This document shows positions 21,569 through 33,105 of a stretch of DNA of 64,000 nt, piece by piece (the first letter of the stretch is position 1; each line of letters opens with the position of its first letter). Origin of the DNA: Atherinomorus stipes (lineage: Eukaryota; Chordata; Actinopteri; Atheriniformes; Atherinidae). The stretch is from NCBI GenBank assembly GCA_023101725.1, contig JALJCO010013699.1, forward strand, positions 1 to 64,000, given 5' to 3'. The notes below the pieces were generated by a model that did no database searches, was not told the origin of the DNA, and was given only the letters and a program-made list of their open reading frames with translations. Position numbers and translations under genes: made by a program.

Positions 21569-22817
21569 TCCCCCTGCGCTCGATCATTTTAGGAATTTGC
21601 CTTTGGCGTTCGGTCTGTTTAAACTGTTTTTTAAAAAGACACTCAGGTCTTTGATGTTATTTCTGATTCTATCAGTAGGTTTTCTTAATCTTTCAGTTGC
21701 ATTGATTGTTTTTAATCACCGTAAGATCCCAAATTTAAAGGTGACGTCTGCAGAATTTGCTCCTCTGGCCTAAACAATCATTTCTGTTGCCGTAAGCGCC
21801 TTTCTCGCTCAGTGGAATCATCTAAAGCACTTCTGGTTTCAGGGTTTATTGCAGGTCCTCCGAGTGTCTGAATGGCTTTTCTGTGGGCTGGCATTATTCA
21901 GGGTGCGTACAAGCCACTCTTTTGAAGTGGAAACGTAGTCTCTGTGGGGATTTGGCCAGATCACACTCATAATTCGTATTGAGAGGAAGGTCGGTTCGCC
22001 CTACTCTAGCCAGAGCCCCCTCCCCTCCCTTTCTCTGTTCTGCGTGCATCGCAGAATAAGAACGGCTGAGACGGTCGATGCACACTGAAAGAGAAAGAAA
22101 CTCAAAAGGGCACCTGTAGTGCGCGCATCGTCCACTAAAGCTTATAATGATCAACCATGCCTCCAAATTTAGTGAAATTCTGCATGGTAGCTTTTAATTA
22201 ATCTTGCTGACAGATAAATGTGTGAGCAAACACATCAGTGAGCATGTGCAGTATGCATTAGGACAACAGGGGTGGAAAGAAAGCTGCACATTTGGGTTGC
22301 TAAAGTCAGGGGACTAACTCTACTCCTCGCCTTCACAGCCTTCACGCGCGCATGTTTTTAAAAAAGCAACAAACAAGTATATCTTTTTGCTTTTTGGCAG
22401 CTATGATGTATTTATTAATTATGTTACAAGCACACAGGCTTTGATGGGGATTTGCTTGGCAGGGATGACGAATCAAGTGAATCACAGATATGTTATGCCC
22501 CTTTGTGGCATTATGTTTCTTCATGCTCACATTATTTCTCTGCACTAATTGGCCCAAATGAGAACAATTAGTTGTTTTTTGTGCCTGTTTCTTTTAATTT
22601 TTGCATCAAGATGATGTGTGACACAAGTCAGATTGGGCTACCGTGTTGTGTTTAACATGCATGATGTGTGTTTTTAATGGGTGGAAAAATTAGTGTGCAC
22701 CGGGATCAAAAGCAAGAATGATGTTTGTTTCTCTGCTGCTCAAGAAAGGCTGAGAAATCGTTGCGGACTCCAGCAGCGAGGTTGTTTTTGATCAAACTGT
22801 TCATTCCAGGTGTCTTT

Positions 22818-22839
22818 ACACACATATATATATATATAC
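22818..22839. repeat. Short (TA)n microsatellite
   Basis: CACACA followed by eight or so TA units. Confidence 0.85.
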
Positions 22840-23043
22840 ATGCACATGCAAGGTGTTTGTGTGCGCGCCGTTGTGCACGTGAACTCTGCAGAAACAGTGA
22901 GGTAATTAAGATGCTGCTGCATCGCAGCTCCTTTTGAGGTCACAAACAGTTAGAGGAGCTGTCCCAGGGTACCCCCACACCCCCCTTCTCCACCCACCAC
23001 CACTGCTGTTACGATTGTCTGTCACTCTGCCAGATGCTGAGGC

Positions 23044-23059
23044 GGGGGGGGGGGGGGGG
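23044..23059. repeat. G16 homopolymer
   Basis: Sixteen G in a row. The length is prone to sequencing error. Confidence 0.85.
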
Positions 23060-24530
23060 TGCAGGTTTTCATGCACTGTTGGGCACAGGGCCACAGAAAT
23101 CCCACAGCATGCAAAACACCTTGGTTCTGATCTGTGTATGCATGTGTAGCAGAAGGTGGCAGGCAGCCGCGGCAGCGAAGACTGACAATTATTCATGCAT
23201 CCGTGCATATCTTGACCCCCATATTGAGGAAACTGTGTACTAAAACGATTTTGACATATTTGAAGCCTCTAGTTTAACTTTAAACACTAAATAGACCGTA
23301 TTTAAAAGGATTATTCTGAATTTGATGCAAGGCATTCAAAGAAATGAAAGCGTGTTTACAGCCATGTTGCATCATTTCTACTGTCTGAGGAGATTAATTG
23401 CTGCCTTTTATAAATGAAATTTTTCCTTTTTTTATCATTTCAAAATAAAATGTTTTCAGCTGATAGCGGTCTTGGGCTGCAGGCAGGTTGGCGAAGGATC
23501 GACAGTCTTCCTGTAACACCCTGATTTGGTGATATAAACAGAAAGTGGGTTGACAATGACTTGCAGAAATAAATAAAGCCCTATTTTTTTGTAGTGATTG
23601 GATGGTGGTGAACATTGCTTTAAAACCTATATTTTTTAACTGATGGGAAAAGTTTCCATGCTTTATGTACTGTTGCATCCACATTGCAGACGCTAGCTTT
23701 CACCTCAGTGCTGATATCAAGCTGGATGATTTATTTATGACTTCCAAATCAGATAACGGAACAGCTTTTACTTCAAAAGTTACAACCTTCCTGGATCATG
23801 CATATCATGTATTTTGAGAGGAAGAACAAAGCACGAGTAAAAGGCAACAAATATAGAAGCATATAAAGTAAGATGTAAAATATTTGCTTCCTGATAACTC
23901 AGACTTCAGATTCTTGCTTTTCCACGTATGAAATGTATGAAGTGCATCCATAAGTTTGACTTTTTAGCTTCCTTTCTGGAGGTGGTGGGTAAGTGTGGCA
24001 GCACATTGTTTCCACTGCACTCTTGCTTCTGTTTCATAACCTGTAGCTGGATTGTTGTGCTGTAGTTTTCAGTTAATTTAGACGTTGAATCAGAACGGTG
24101 GTTTGTTTCATGTGGCATCCTGCAAAAGCGAAACGTTTCCATATCATTGCACCATGTTTGTCATTCTTGATCATTCTAATGCTGGCTTTTCAGTGACAGC
24201 AAAAGAAGCTTTTATCTTGTTATGTACTCACATTATTTATATCATATTAAGTTTCGGAAGAGCTTCCCGGAAAATCCTGCTTATTGTTGGTTCCACTGGT
24301 TATTTATTTATTTATTTTTCAGCACTGTCCAGCTTTAACTGATAACATTTTATAGCCTTCATCCTACATTTATTTTATTTCATTTTCATGTGGTTACTTG
24401 CTTTATCACTAGATTCTAAATTTGCTTTCCCTAATATTTCAAATTGTTTTGTTTATTTCAATGTTATGTTTACCTTTTGATATAAATTTAAATATTTTAT
24501 ACAAATGCAGTTAATACAGTCATTTTTTGT

Positions 24531-24892
24531 TAAAGATGCACCAATAAAATTTTTTCCAGTAACGATACCTGGGCTGAGGATATCGGCCGATACTACTGTT
24601 GAATGAATGATGCGTTTACCTTGCCATGTGAGTGAAGACGTCAAGCTTGACATAAACATTTAGCCTTGTTAAAAAAGGTAACAAACATTTAACACAGAAT
24701 AAAAATGTGTAAATGTACTTATAATTAATTTTTCATTAACAAATAGAGTGTATATTTATTATAATATTAATAAAAACAGAAATGTTTGGATCGGAATGCT
24801 GGATTGGACACATTCATCCAATAACCGATTCAGCTAATATTTCAGTATCTGAGCCGATATCGGATCCAGGTATCAGATCGGTGCATCTTTAA
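24531..24892. mobile_element. hAT-like MITE (family A, uninterrupted copy)
   Basis: Inverted ends TAAAGATGCACC and GGTGCATCTTTA enclose 362 bp rich in ATCGG words (gatatcggccgata, gagccgatatcgg). The flanks TTTTTTGT and ATTTTTGT match in 7 of 8 bases, as expected for an aged 8-bp hAT target duplication. No coding capacity. The family also occurs, interrupted, at 38325-40035 in the opposite orientation. Confidence 0.7.
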
Positions 24893-27089
24893 TTTTTGTA
24901 TATGAATGAAACTGCCATTTAAATGTGTATGCCAAGGTACACGAGGGTGCATCTCGTCTTCAGCATGCCTTTTCTTTCTTGCTTCCTTTTTTGTGTTTCC
25001 AGTTTGCTAAAAAGAAAAATCTAGTTCCATGGAAACGAGATACAATCCCAGTAAACCTGCCTCACTTTCATGTATTGGACCAGTCTTTGTCCTGAGTTGA
25101 AGTTTCACTCCTTCTTCATCTGAGGGAGAGTTATGGGTGTTTTTCACACACTGACAGACTTTCATACCAGCAGAATTAACTCGCAGGGGAATGGCCATGA
25201 TAGACTTGGATGGAATAAGGCATGATGGTCCTTGGGCACTCAGTTGAAATGGCCAGTAATTCGTCTCTCTTTGCTTTCTCTCCTCACATGTTCAGGCGAC
25301 TTGTGATAGTGGGATTGCGTTTTTTAACTGAGCCAAAAGTAACTCAGAACTTTTCCTTGTCCCTGTGGAAACTCTGGGATTGTAAGAGGTTGTAATGCTG
25401 ATGGGAATCAAAGATGGAGATTCTCAACTCAAGCCACTTTTTTATTTTTTATTTATTTATTTATTTTTTAGTGAGTCCTTCAATTTAAGTTTAATTTGAG
25501 TTTTTCAAAAACATTTTCATTAAATTTTTTCCTCTTTTTTTTTTTTCATCCAGTTCTGGTCTTAAATTTTCCTTAAACACTGTTAGGAGTACTTTTGCTT
25601 CCCAAAGTTGGATATCCAGAAGAAAATGCTTAAAATCTACTGAAAATATCATTAACAAAGACTTTTTAGTTATTTAGTCATCTCAGTAAATTGTCCTGCC
25701 ATATTTTAAAAAGAAGAAGAAGAAAGTGCTGCATCTAAGTCAATATATGTGGTCATTTTCTCAGTGGATGCTTCTATTTCTTTAAGAAATAAAATTAAAT
25801 GAGATGAAAAACATTTTATGAATCCCAGAGGGAAATTGCAAAGTTTACAACTTAAAAAAAATGGCTGGATGTTTATTTATTAAGAACATTTTATGCCTCC
25901 TAATTAGTCATTTTCCCTATTTTAGTATCAAAAATAGTATAAAGAATTTTTTTCCCCCGTTGTTATTGACATCAGGTCTTAAAGTGCAGTTCTGAGACAA
26001 CCCTTATAATAAATGCACCAGACATGCATTAAAGTTACTACTCTAATAACATTTTATAGTTGTAATCTTCTGTCTTTTTCTTGTGTCTGTGGTGATAGTT
26101 GAGCTCAGTGTGTGTCTAAACACATTTCAGCAGCCGTATTGTGTTTTTTATACCAGCTTGGCACATTTTCCACCGGCTTCTGTCGTGTTGTTCAGCTCAA
26201 CACAATGTCATGCTGTCTTCATCCTGTCTTCCTGGGATTGAGGATAGTTAAAGCTGCCGTCCAGCGGGAGAATGTCCACATCCTTATCCTCAAAAAGATT
26301 TCTTCTTCTTCTCCTGTCCTTACGATGAAACTGCTGGATTGCTTTTTGGCTTTCGGAACGCGCTGCTTTAGACCAGCCTGCGAGGGGAAAGGCTGCGACT
26401 GCAATTATGATGAACAGAAGATCCATTACAGGAGCTATGAAAACACTGGATTATTGGTGAGATGGAGGATCAGGGTTAGTATTAGCAGATGCACGAGGTC
26501 AACTCAGACTTGGATACACAGACTTAACCAGTTGGAGCTTTCTTCGGATTTTCACAAATTGCCACGCATGAGAAGAAAAAGCAGAGATCACATGCGAGAT
26601 AACAGAGTTCCTCTGTGGGTTTCTGCTCTGCCTGCAGGAGTGAAAGAGCGATTAGCTGTTTGTTGACGCCTACAGGTCTAACGTGTCCATACATCCGCCC
26701 AGACGGTGGCCTCTCGGCTTCACACACACACCTGTATGTAAGCACACACGCACGCAGACGTGTGCGCATATCCAGAAGTCTGGAGGGCTTTGTCACCTAT
26801 GCTAAAACACCTTGCTGTGACCGTCTGGTTTCAGGAATGTTCTCAACAGCAGGAAGGTGAAAGGTGTTAAAAGTGGAGGGGAGGGGGAGGGGGGGCTGTC
26901 TATCTGGAAAAACAACTAACAGCAACTCTCACACTTATTTTTTTTTTCCTTTTTTGCTCCAATTATACCGCTTTCAAAGCAATAAAACCCATTTAATCTC
27001 TACTTTTGCCATTTGCAGCTGAGCTGGCGGACTCCCTTCCCATTTCTCTGCCCACACATTTCAATGGATGCATTGTAATTTATTTAAAA
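24893..27089. other. Intronic stretch, no gene supported
   Basis: Contains short ATTT-rich runs (25441-25470) and a T11 run near 25537. The longest open frame in the window (26112-26666 +, 184 codons) lies here but begins with a non-ATG codon and has no domain. CA-rich words lie at about 26720-26760. Confidence 0.5.
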
Positions 27090-27130
27090 ATTTTATTGTC
27101 CCACAGGGGAAATTCATTTTGCCGACAGGG
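27090..27130 (-). repeat. 3' tail fragment of a SINE/LINE
   Basis: Reads ttttattgtcccacaggggaa followed by attca, the reverse complement of the TGAATTTCCC..GGGA.AATAAA tail seen in fish SINEs and their LINE partners. Only the tail is present. Confidence 0.45.
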
Positions 27131-30100
27131 TTTGCAGTAAAACTGCAGAAAAGAGCCATTTGATACAAAACAGCAAAGCCACATAATATCAAACACCCAT
27201 AGTAAACAGCACCAATATAAACTCTTATAAACCACAAGACCAGAAAACATACTTTTTTTTTTTTTTTAACAGAGCACCGCTACATGTAGTCACAAAAAAA
27301 TGAATATTGAGTGAATTACTCTAGAATTAAACAAATGATCGTTCAAGATTTTAGCACCCTTACATCAATTTTCAACATCATTGGAGCTCTTCAGGAGAAG
27401 AAAGTTGAACAACCAGGTTTACGAGACGGACGGAGACAGGCAGGCGTGCAGGTGCTGGTCATGTCTTTGTCATCAGCGTTCCACATACCAAAGCGCTGAC
27501 AGCATGTACAAACAGCCCCGACAAGTTCAAGTGTCACATTTAGGATGCTTTCTTCTCTCGGCCGGGGAAGGGAAACCGGAGACGGCTGACAGTTAAATAG
27601 GACAGATCTTAATCTTCCAGCCTGCTTTACAAGCCCTCGTCACATCAGCTGCTGCTGCTCGCTTTAAAACAGCAATTTAAGAAACATTAATTGTTTTTTT
27701 CTGTGTGAGTTTTCTTGATCAGTGATTAATCAGCAGTATTGTCTGATAGAAACAGGGCGATCAAACTGGGAGTGTCAGACTGTAATTGCTGTTATTATAC
27801 ACGTGTTGTGTGTAAGCTGTAGACTGTGATTATTATCCAACCCACTCCTGCACCTGAGCCAAAAGTGACTCCCCGACGCGCTGATTTCATGACTGTGTGG
27901 AGCCGTGCACAGTGGAGCAGCTGAGAATCGCTGGGGCTGTCTGTGAGAGTTAAGGTCAGAGGTTGTGGCTGGGTCACCCTCTGTAGGAGGGGAGCAGCCT
28001 CAGCAGACATGACGGTGATTGTCTGGAGGTGAGGACCACAAGGAGAAAAAAAGGGGGGGCAAACCGGATCAGCATGGAGTTGGAAAAGGAAGCAGGATGG
28101 ATATTGTTTTTATTTAGTCTTGCTTCATTCAGTGCATTGCTTTTTTTTGCTCCTCATTAGTGCAGCTATTGTTAGTAACAGAGTTAATTGTTAATTGATC
28201 CAAAGAGCGATAAAACAAAGCAGCTAATCTTCCTTTCCCTGACACACACATACACTCTCTCACACACACATGGCTGTAGAGAATGAGAGTGGATGTTTAT
28301 TACAGGATCTTTGTAGATGCGAAGGCGCCCTGGGGGCTATTAAAGCCTACATTCAAAAGAAAGGCAGTATCGGGGAACGGAGATGTTTGCTGCTTTAGGG
28401 AGTCGCTGAAAGAGGGGAGGTAAAAAAAAAAAAAAGAGAGAAGTCAAGGAACAGTGAGCAGAAGGAGGGAATAAACCCAGTGAGCACATCTGGATTGCCT
28501 CAGCAGAATATTTGTGCAACATCTGGAAAAATTCCCTGGAATTTAAGGGTCCCCTCCTTTCATTTCAGTTGCTTTTTTTTCCCCCCCTTTTCCTCCTTTT
28601 CATTTCTTCCCCGTCCTGTTTTCTGCATCTTCAAAGTGACTTACCTTACTGCAGCAGGCACGTAAATACTCCCAAAGTAATATACGCTGAGCCCTTGCAG
28701 ACTTTATAGCCAGGCAAATTAGGCCCATGTGACCAGCTTCCCTTTGTGCAGGGTCAGGCTAATTAAGTGGCACCCAGACATGAGTCAAACACTAAAAAGA
28801 AAGCTGGAAAAAAGCCACTTTTAGTTGATTTTCAACACAAACATACCACGTTTTGAACACATTTACCTTTTTCATGTGGCGGTTTGCATCACCCCATGTC
28901 GCTGCATTCTCCGATTAAAGTACATTAGAGATGCACAGCGAGGCTTTTGTCTGTCTCCTTTGCCAGATCACAAGCGTTTCTCCCTCTCATCACTGCTGAG
29001 GCAAGCCTGTGTTCATTAGTGATTAAGATTCGGGGGGGGGGCACCTTCTGTCGTACCTGGGCGAAGGCTCCTCGCGGGTCGCTGACAGGCAGGTAGGGGA
29101 GCACAGAGGTGTACATGCTAATGCGGCGACTGTGCTGATCAAAAGAGGCGCATCGCCATCTCCTTCTGATGGGCTCATTGAGCCGAAGCCCCTCCTGAGA
29201 GTAGCGGTACGCACAGGCAGGAGCAGGGCAAGCGATCAGAGGGAGAAAGATAGGAGGCTGAGTTGAGAGTGATGGAGGAGGGAGGAGAAGAAAGAGGTGC
29301 TAAAGTAGAAGGGGATAGATAAGAGTGAGTGAGTATAAAAGGAAGACATGAAAGAGGTAAAATGAATGAACTTTTGAGTTATTTGTCAGGTTGTATCTTG
29401 TCCAGCCTGCTTTTTATGTGGATCTGATTTCCTTCATTATCTGTTTGTCTGCATGAGGCAACAAACACGCCGTCGGTCATCTCTGCTATGAGGACACAGC
29501 TTCTTCTTTTTTTTTTCCTGCTGTGTTGTTCTGCAGTTGGCCTACATCTTTCTGCCTGACTGAGCTGACAAGTTGCACTCCTTTCTAGGAATGCTGATGT
29601 TGATGATACAGTTGAGTGTATGCGTGTGATGTTAGATTATGTAAAACCCGGACCGGCGTGAGCTTCCTCCGTAAGAGGATTGACTGTGTTTGTGCAGGTA
29701 TGATGAGTGTATGATGGTGTGTAATTAGGGGAGGGGGGGGGAATCAGATTAAACACATGAATCCAATAATGTTTCTGCTCTAGCAGATACTAATCCAAGC
29801 CAAAGAGTGGATGAACACTGGCACGGTTTGATGATATGATCTAATGACATCCATGTAGGATATTCTCCTGAAGTCAGATTTTTGACGGTGTGGGTCATGC
29901 TTCCCTTCAAACTGAAATCTGTCAGCACCAGGGTCACGCAACCACTACTTGAAGCTACACTGGGAAACATTTCTCCTTGTCCCTTTAGGTTATTGTGTAT
30001 GCAGACTTCCCCTACAGGGTGACCTTGCTCTTGCTTGCCCACTTGCTCACCCTTTGATCCAAATTAACTTTGCTGCTTTAGACCTTACTTTTTTGAAAGG

Positions 30101-31257
30101 GTGCACCTCTGTTCAGCTCTAATTCAATCTGACTGTCTGTCTCTCTTGGTCAGTAATTGTTATTTGAGATAAGAGGTTTTGGGTTTTTTTTTTGGCTTTA
30201 TATTATACCTGGAAGGCAGATTTCATATTTTTGGACCAGCCTTATGCTTCACTGCCTCATCAAATCTTCTGCAGGTAGATGTGCGGTGATGTCATCCGTG
30301 GCATTTCAGCAGCCCTCTAAAGGTGCCTCACCCTTCGACCTGAAACTCTCCACCGTATCAAAATAAACCTTATTCTTATTGCTGAAGCTATTGCCTCTAA
30401 TGCACTTGAAGGCCAATGCTTTCATTCACAATATACACAGTGAACCTTTGAATAAACCTCTTAAGGTTAACCGAAGAAATTGACGTTAGCACCACAAAAA
30501 CATCTTTATAACATCAGTAAAGTAAAATGATTGTTTATATTTGAACCATAAATCCAACTACTTTCCAAACTATAATGTAATTTTTTTTTTTTTTTGGGGG
30601 GGGGGGTTAGGTCATTTGATGCAAATGTCTGTTTCATCCAACTAAAGCATTATTATTCTCATTTTATTGAGATGCATGTTGAAAATATTATGGTCCATTT
30701 TTGCAGAATCTATACCAAACAAAAATGTATTTAAGTCTACAATATTATCTGAAGGGGCAAAAAGGAACCTGTTGTGTGACCCACCCTCTACACCTGTCAC
30801 GGTATCATCAGCAGAACTTACAGCAGTGATATTCTGTTGCAGATACAGAGAGGATGGATCTTTCAGCTGTTAGTGTGACAGAAAATGGTAGGGACAAGCC
30901 AGGACTTACTGGACATTGGTAGGGACATGTCCCCACTATCTCTACCCTTTTTTTGCGTCCATAATTCATGATAATTTTGATGCACGTTTTCAGGTTGAAA
31001 GTGCAGGAATGGTTAGTTGACTGTAGCCTTTGAGGTTCTGCTGTTATGTGTTCTTAAAAAAGCCCAGATTTATCACAGTTATTATACGGTCACCTGATCT
31101 AGATTATCTGAGCCTGCAGTAGTCTTTTTGCATGATTGCTATAATGGCTGCCATATGTCCAGAGGAAAACAGTTGGATGAAACCAACAAGTGCCATGTTT
31201 CCATTGCTGTTTCTGCAGCATTTTCCAGAATTTGAGGTCTACAAATAGACTTTGTTG
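27131..31257. other. Intronic stretch, no gene or named repeat
   Basis: Single-copy-looking over about 4 kb. It includes homopolymers (T14 near 27253, A13 near 28422, G9 near 29032, a T15G11 block at 30581-30606). Gene-like open frames are absent. Confidence 0.5.
30581..30606. repeat. T15-G11 homopolymer block
   Basis: Fifteen T directly followed by eleven G; read errors are likely here. Confidence 0.85.
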
Positions 31258-31515
31258 GTTTGAAGGATAACTCATTTTTTTCAACCTGGACCTTATCTCT
31301 AATAATTTGTGCCTGCATTTGCTCACCGGTAAAATTTCTGTATTATTCTGACTCCTTGGGACGATATTTACATTAGTCATAGATCCTCGTATATCCATAT
31401 AATAGGAGTGAAGGGAGCAGAATGAATGGGCCTCTCTTATAGGCATTATCTTTAGCAAAACTCCTTAATTTCACCAGTACTTTGAGACAAATGAACAAAT
31501 GAACGAGTACTATTG
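31258..31515. mobile_element. Half copy of a foldback element
   Basis: Follows the same word order as the arms of the foldback element at 60042-60666: gaaggataactca, aacctggaccttat, ctcaccggtaaaatttctg, cattatctttagcaaaactc, and gaacgagtactattgtccgg. Only one arm is present, so it is a truncated or solo arm. No coding capacity. Confidence 0.55.
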
Positions 31516-31928
31516 TCCGGTGATGGGTCAAGAATTTCTGACAACTCTGTTGATCCTTATACATGCTTAACTTCTAATGGTGGATTCCGATGAGCAGTTA
31601 TTGGTAAAGTGATTTGGATGACAAGAATGTCGCCTGCTTTGACCCTGCATTTTATATTTAGAACATTTGTACCTGACATTCAACCCAGTGTGCCAGTTTA
31701 TTACAGAGAACCATTTGAAAAATCCCAGTTTGGAATTGGTCTGATTTAGAGATGCCCCCTATCGGTATCGGCCTTAAAACTGAGTATCGGACATCAGCCA
31801 CCCCTCTGATATTTAACAGATATTTAACCGATCAGTCTGCTGTTTCTAAAGTCCAAAAATAAAAACAAAAAAATGTCTTTTTCTTCTTCAAAAACATATT
31901 TTTTACAGACTTTAAAACTTCTAAAGAC

Positions 31929-32646
31929 TAGGGGTGGAAAAAAATATCAATAATACACAACAAGGAACAAAGAAAAAGAGGGGAAAAAAATTATAAGGTG
32001 AAATAAGAAAAACTCCTTAATTTTTCATTTTCTAATTAAAAAAAAAAAAAAACTAACCCAAAAAAAATCAAAAACTCTATTCCATGAAAAAAAACTAGAA
32101 CATCGAAGTGAAAAATCAATCTGTCAGTACACATTAGCTAACATCCTTGAGGAGGGGGCACTGAAATATTGCGATATTTTCATATGCTGATATCATATTG
32201 ACATTAAAAACACAGTATCAGTCTATTTTACTAATGAAATTTCGCTTGATATTTCATCGTTCTGTTACGAAATGTCACGAAAATTCAAAATGTTTTGCGA
32301 TTGTTTTCATATGTTGATATATTGACATTTAAAAAGCAGTGTCGATCTATTTTACTAATGAAATCTCGCAATATTTCATCGTTCTTTTATGAAATCTCAC
32401 GAGACTTCACAAAAATTTGCAAAAATTTTAAATATGTTCATATGCTGATATATTGACATTTTAAAAATGGGGTATTTTTTTTGCAATGTTTCATGGTTCT
32501 GTTACAAAATCATGAGGGAATACATGAAATATCGTGAGATTTTGTAACAGAACCATGAAATCTCGAGATGCTGATGATATTGATTTGATATCGGTTCATG
32601 AAAACATGGCGATATTTAAGTATATTGATATTTTTTTCCACCCCTA
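31929..32646. mobile_element. Nested hAT-like element with internal tandem repeats
   Basis: Ends TAGGGGTGGAAAAAAATATC (31929) and GATATTTTTTTCCACCCCTA (to 32646) are near-perfect inverted copies. The 718-bp interior has about three diverged tandem units of 127-131 bp (TTCATATG at 32179, 32306 and 32437) and a perfect inverted repeat with 22-bp arms (32489-32510 and 32539-32560). No clean target duplication is visible. Non-coding. Confidence 0.6.
32489..32560. repeat. Perfect 22-bp inverted repeat
   Basis: Arms 32489-32510 and 32539-32560 are exact reverse complements (core CATGGTTCTGTTAC / GTAACAGAACCATG) separated by 28 bp, giving a strong hairpin inside the nested element. Confidence 0.8.
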
Positions 32647-32949
32647 TTTTTTAAAGTGACGGAAACTGATAACAAAATTGCTATTTGCAATGACTGCTTA
32701 TTCTTTTCAGCTTTCATATCGATATCGGTTATCGGCCACATGAGTTGTAAAATAACTGCATATCGGATATCGGCCAAAATTTCAGATTTTTTCTGTCTGA
32801 TTCTTTTATTTGATAAAGCATTGATCACTGTAGGTCTCACTCTCAAACATAGACCAATCGGACATGCCAAGATTCTGATTAGTCTGAGCTTTTATGTTTT
32901 GGCCCCTAGCAGAAAAAGCATGGTGACAGTGATCTTGTGAGTTTTTACA

Positions 32950-33105
32950 ATTCCACCACTGTGGGCCCTTGGGCAAGGTCCTCAACCCCCACCAACTCAT
33001 CCCCGGGCGTTGAGACATGGCAGCCCACTGCTCTCTGGTTAGTCTAGAGATTGGGAAAATGCAGGGACTGAATTTTTCAATAGGGATTAATATAGTATCT
33101 TAAAA
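32950..33105 (+). mobile_element. 5'-truncated SINE copy
   Basis: Shares the body and tail of the SINE at 12484-12730: ccaccactgtgggcccttgg, aaggtcctcaac, cagcccactgct and a tail near aatttttcaatagggattaa. The tRNA-like head is missing. Confidence 0.6.

Larger units (their letters stand above)
20461..24530. other. Intronic stretch, mostly single-copy
   Basis: No gene or named transposon. It includes a (GT)n tract (20817-20839), a short (TA)n tract (22818-22839), a G16 run (23044-23059) and a compact cluster of nuclear-receptor, GATA and ERR/NR5A-like motifs (21521-21568). Open frames here are short and without domains. Confidence 0.5.
31747..32790. mobile_element. hAT-like element with ATCGG-rich ends, interrupted
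   Basis: The left end tagagatgccccctatcgg and the left interior ggtatcggcctt, with atcggttatcggccac and atatcggatatcggcc on the right side, are typical of the TAGAGATGCACCGATATCGG hAT-like group of fish. A second element (31929-32646) sits inside it. The right terminal repeat is not resolved, so the end is approximate. Confidence 0.5.

Noticed and set aside
26112..26666. Longest open frame of the window (184 codons, +)
   Set aside because: It starts at a non-ATG codon, shows no domain, has no splice or promoter context, and lies in an intron. Length alone is not convincing in 64 kb of six-frame sequence.
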